This document shows positions 60,811 through 64,000 of a DNA stretch of 64,000 nucleotides, one piece after another (the stretch's first letter is position 1; each line of letters begins with the position of its first letter). The DNA comes from Porodaedalea pini. Its lineage: Eukaryota > Basidiomycota > Agaricomycetes > Hymenochaetales > Hymenochaetaceae. The DNA lies in assembly GCA_002794775.1 (NCBI GenBank), contig NBAY01000073.1, positions 124,001 to 188,000 on the forward strand, in the 5' to 3' direction. The position numbers were made by a program, and so were the translations under genes. The notes below the pieces were generated by a model. The model searched no databases. It was not told the DNA's origin and saw only the letters and a list, made by a program, of their open reading frames with translations.

Positions 60811-61823
60811 ATGAGCCCGGAACTGCCAGCTGAAATCTGGGTAGTGATAGTGAAGATTGCAATTACTGCTTGGCCTGCCGCTAGCTTCAACCTACAGGCC
60901 GATGACTTTCTCTGTGTTGAAGGCTTTTCGACCTCCTGTAAATTCTTCCAGAGCGTCGTGGATAGGCTCCGCCACGAAAATCTCGTATTGCAAGACTACG
61001 ATGACTTTGTCTTTCTCTGTATTCCATGTCAATCCGTACGGTGCGTGGTTTGCTAGTTTTACTGAACAATGTCTCAGAGAGCTAACTTGATCCCCAACAG
61101 GCACCTTCGTATAAATGAAACTTTGCCATCTAGGCAGATGTACACTAGCACCTTCTACAACACATTATCAAACTACTCTCGACTGATTTCCCTCTCCATC
61201 TGCTCTCCTGAACCAGAATTTACATGCTCTAGACTTCCAGATCTGTTCTTTGCGACGAGTTTACGTCGTCTCGACCTTAGATGCAAGCGCCACCACGACA
61301 AGACGTTCTGGGACGTGGTGACGATTAGCCTCCCAAACTTACTGGAGCTGCGCCTTGGGGCTTCTGAGTTCCTTGAACCTGACTCTAGTTCTTCTAGTTA
61401 CCAGGATCGGACCGTGCGCGAGAGGGCATATACGGATGTAGAAATGTTCGCGGTACGCTGTCCATGGTATAATTAGACCCGCCGTACCTAATTAAAATAT
61501 GACTGGACCAGACTAGCCTCGCAACGCGTCTCTCCCGTTCTCAAAACCTACGATTTCTCTCCCTTCATATACTCCTCAACGATGCAAAATCGGACAATGA
61601 ATACTTCGGATTCCTCGATGAAAAGACGACAATTCGGAACGAGCAGGTCGCCACGCTCATTTTGGCGCAAATGCTCACGAAACTCGAGAAAGTGACCTGG
61701 ATGAATCCATGGATAGATGATGAAGAAGTGCATGGAGAAGCAATACAAAGGAGCTCAAGAATTATCAGAACCGAGGGAGGGATCGAACTGTTGAGGGATC
61801 AGGACTATAGTGTAGGACTGTAG
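60811..61823 (+). CDS. F-box-like protein with LRR-like repeats, copy B
   Basis: Three exons (60811-61040, 61101-61452, 61512-61823) give 297 residues, all in phase. It begins MSPELPAEIWVVIVKIAITA and continues FLCVEGFSTSCKFFQSVVDR, the same F-box-like opening as copy A. The middle has LRRLDLRCKRHHDKTFWD and LPNLLELRLGASEFLEP; the end has VATLILAQMLTKLEKVTW and a tail GGIELLRDQDYSVGL. Intron positions match copy A and the middle and end match the pseudogene at 6.9-7.9 kb, so the three are paralogs. Amino-acid identity looks low away from these blocks, so the duplication is probably not recent. Putative SCF substrate receptor; partner and substrate unknown. Confidence 0.75.
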
Positions 61824-62752
61824 AGGCAGAATCGCCCAGGTAATGGATGTAGATACACTGAACCTGCATGTGTACTGCAGATGTAGCAAAAATAGTACAG
61901 GTAGATAGACAACTGGGGGAAAGAGATCTATATGCGAGTTACGAACAAAGCCGACTCGCTTGAGGCCATGAAGAAAATGAAATAAGTTCCGATGGTAATG
62001 TAACATCCTTCCTATTGGTATCTACTTGAAGTTGAGCACTAGTAGATTTTGAGTGCCTTCATTTCATTTTTACCTTGGTTAGAACAGCAATATTAGTTGA
62101 AATGCTTGACATCTTAGAACTACATCCATTCTTGGTCAGTCTTCATTCACGAGGAACCTCTCAGTCTTATGTTTTAATAAATAGATAAGATAGTAGATTT
62201 CCGATTCATTACATCCCTCTGCAAGTAATACTATGACTAGTATTGCGCTACGCAACACAGTATTACAGAATTATGAGGATGGGTCAAGAGCTTGCAACGC
62301 AGAAAGACAGACATCAGAGAAGGAATGAAACGTCCGACGAGAAGGAAGGTGGGACTACACAATGATCTCAGAATATGAACAGGAAAAATGAAACAACAAC
62401 GCAGAAAAAAATCAGTTGGTTGAATGATATGGTAATTGGATGGCGCTTTGGATATTCTGGAGGAATGCGATCAGAGGCTCGAGTGCCGGTTGAGTAAAGT
62501 ATGAAAGGAGCCAAAAGGAGTGGGTCGATGACGTAAGCCATTTGTATCTTTCGGAAAGTGTTACGTAATTCAAACGGAGCGTCCATTTCACGCCGCTCGT
62601 AACCTCGACATGCCTGTGGATGGCCCACACTTAAGCTTGTCTTCTGACTCTCTGCGCACTATCCTGCTAGGCTGTTTAGTTTTCTGACTCGTCTGGCGTG
62701 TGCACCCGGCATGGCCTCGTTCTCTCTGCCCTCCTCCTCGTCTGATGTCCTC
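61824..62752. other. Intergenic region, 0.9 kb
   Basis: AT-rich flank between F-box-like copy B (+) and the Smr-domain remnant (-). Open frames at 62368-62630 on minus show no recognisable feature. Confidence 0.5.
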
Positions 62753-63314
62753 TCAAGTCAAGAACTCCGTTTCCTCCATTTCAGCATTTGGCGTCGGGAT
62801 GAACACGATCAAACGTCCAGAATTACACTCATGCTCGGAAAATATAACACCTTTTGCTTGAAAGTGATCAATGAGGGCTGGTTTGATCTTCGGATCGCCA
62901 CTTGCCGCAGATTACTTCCGTTCGCTTGATGCCTGCGTCTTTACACATGCGGAGATGGTCATTGGTATACCTTATAGCTTCTCTCACATGTAGCTCGTGG
63001 ACATCGATGGACTGAAATGCTAGCGTACGATCAGAATTATCATAATTTGGGTTGGTCTCCTTAAAGATATAGGCTGCCGACTTCTGGTTGGCTATCCTGA
63101 CAATGGGGCTCGCTGTAAATGCAATTTGGCGTGCAAGCTTGACATCATCAAAGCTTGTGAGGTGCATGTTGTCAATTTCGAGCTCTACACGTTTCAGCGT
63201 ATGATATAGATCTTCGAGGTGGTCGTGCCAGCGCGCCACATCGGAATCGTCATCGGCGTCAGAACTAACATCAGCAATGGCAATGGCATCAGCATTCGTC
63301 TCGGGTAGCAGCAT
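62753..63314 (-). pseudogene. Smr-domain protein gene with a frameshift
   Basis: From the ATG at 63314 the minus strand reads an acidic start (VSSDADDDSDVARWHDHLED), then IANQKSAAYIFKETNPNY and IDVHELHVREAIRYTNDH, the DUF1771/Smr pattern found in fungal Smr proteins, up to TEVICGK. There the frame ends in unrelated residues. In the next frame the rest of an Smr domain continues: GDPKIKPALIDHFQAKGV, then NSGRLIVFIPTPNA and a stop at 62753. One extra T in GGCAAGTGGCGAT explains the break; no intron fits. Smr domains are nicking-nuclease-like or RNA-binding. The usual GxG loop is at the break, so the copy is likely dead unless the base is a sequencing error. Confidence 0.65.
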
Positions 63315-63485
63315 ATAGCTGGCATGGCAATGAATAGCTACACTATGAATAAAAATAATATTTTGAGTTGAAATTTAGGTGGTAATTTGCGGGGTATTTG
63401 GGGGAATCGAAAGGCAGGCAGGCCTCGCTCTTATATAGTCTGTGCCAAGCTAGCACGTGATTTTGTTTCCTTCTGTTGACTCGTA

Positions 63486-63692
63486 CCCAGGCAACTGTAA
63501 CGCGTAACAGAGCAGTTGCGTAGCTACTGTGATTTCCCTCTTTGTAACACGTAACGGGTCGCCAGTTGCCAGCACTTTTAAATTGGGTATTGGCAAATGT
63601 TACTTCTTTTTGCAACTGAATGCCCCGGTTGCTAGCAATTGAACTTTGGCATGTACAGTAAGTACACAGCACTTGTCGGCCGGTTGCCTGGG
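63486..63692. repeat. Inverted repeat CCCAGGCAAC / GTTGCCTGGG
   Basis: A 10-base perfect inverted repeat with arms at 63486-63495 and 63683-63692. Several degenerate copies of TGTAACGCGTAACG lie in and after it (about 63,494, 63,543, 63,781 and 63,834), and TATGACTCAT occurs twice near 63,708 and 63,757. Suggests a mobile-element remnant; type unknown. Confidence 0.4.
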
Positions 63693-64000
63693 TTCAGAAT
63701 AATACAGTATGACTCATTTGGAGGCCCAGAGCAGTCCCACTGTACAGCCTTCTGTATGACTCATGCTGTACCGGACTGTATTGTAACGTGAAACGCAGTA
63801 CTTTTGGTGGCTATGTTGCTTAGTATACAGTATGTAACGCATAACGGATCTTTGTCGTTGCCTATTTTCGGCCCGGTAACTGCAAAAAATGCCGAGGCGA
63901 TTCCAAATAAAGCAAATATGGTGGCCGGCATGCCGGCCGAGCGGGCATATAGTCCCAATTGGTCTTCAGTTGCTATCTGTAATATTAATGTTCCCAAGCC

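Overview
This window is nuclear DNA from a filamentous basidiomycete, most likely an Agaricomycete (mushroom or polypore lineage). The evidence is genes broken by many short GT-AG introns (mostly 50-90 nt), genes packed on both strands with short UTRs, and fungal families such as Zds, Con7, Avt, Arp8 and lineage-typical F-box-like and MLKL-NTD-like proteins. I see no rRNA, tRNA, CRISPR array, organellar or prokaryotic genes. Coordinates come from manual splicing; most exon joins were checked for reading phase.

Left arm (0-29.6 kb) is gene-dense: a Zds-type PP2A/polarity regulator (+), a COX8/COX7c-like cytochrome oxidase subunit (-), a secreted or GPI-type surface protein (+), a decayed F-box-like pseudogene (-), a ZIP zinc transporter (+), an EXPERA/TMEM97-like membrane protein (-), an R3H-SUZ RNA-binding protein (-), an Avt-type vacuolar amino-acid transporter (-), an MLKL-NTD-like helical protein (-), an unrecognised protein with PP1-docking and KEN motifs (+), Arp8 of the INO80 complex (+), and a coiled-coil RING protein (-).

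The centre (29.6-47.2 kb) is very different. A single Con7-like C2H2 transcription factor (38.1-40.6 kb) sits between an 8.5-kb and a 6.6-kb stretch with no supportable gene. Every long G/C homopolymer run I found (10-18 bases) lies in these two flanks, and the palindrome-like motif AATATTAAT is concentrated there. The Con7-like gene reads through only if a one-base slip at a C8 run, or a 38-nt intron ending there, is accepted.

The right arm (47.2-64 kb) is dense again: an F-box/RCC1 protein (Saf1-like), ORC2 diverging from exocyst SEC6, glutamine-dependent NAD+ synthetase, then two paralogous F-box-like genes flanking an RBR ubiquitin ligase, and a frameshifted Smr-domain gene. The last 0.5 kb carries short repeats that look like a mobile-element remnant.

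Most genes here are conserved and unrelated to one another; I do not see a coherent new multi-gene system. The items most worth a second look are the gene-poor neighbourhood of the Con7-like gene, the lone MLKL-NTD-like protein, the unknown PP1/KEN-motif protein, a 3-nt microexon in NAD+ synthetase, a 15-nt microexon in the RING gene, a GC-AG intron in the RBR gene, and the family of two intact and one dead F-box-like copies.
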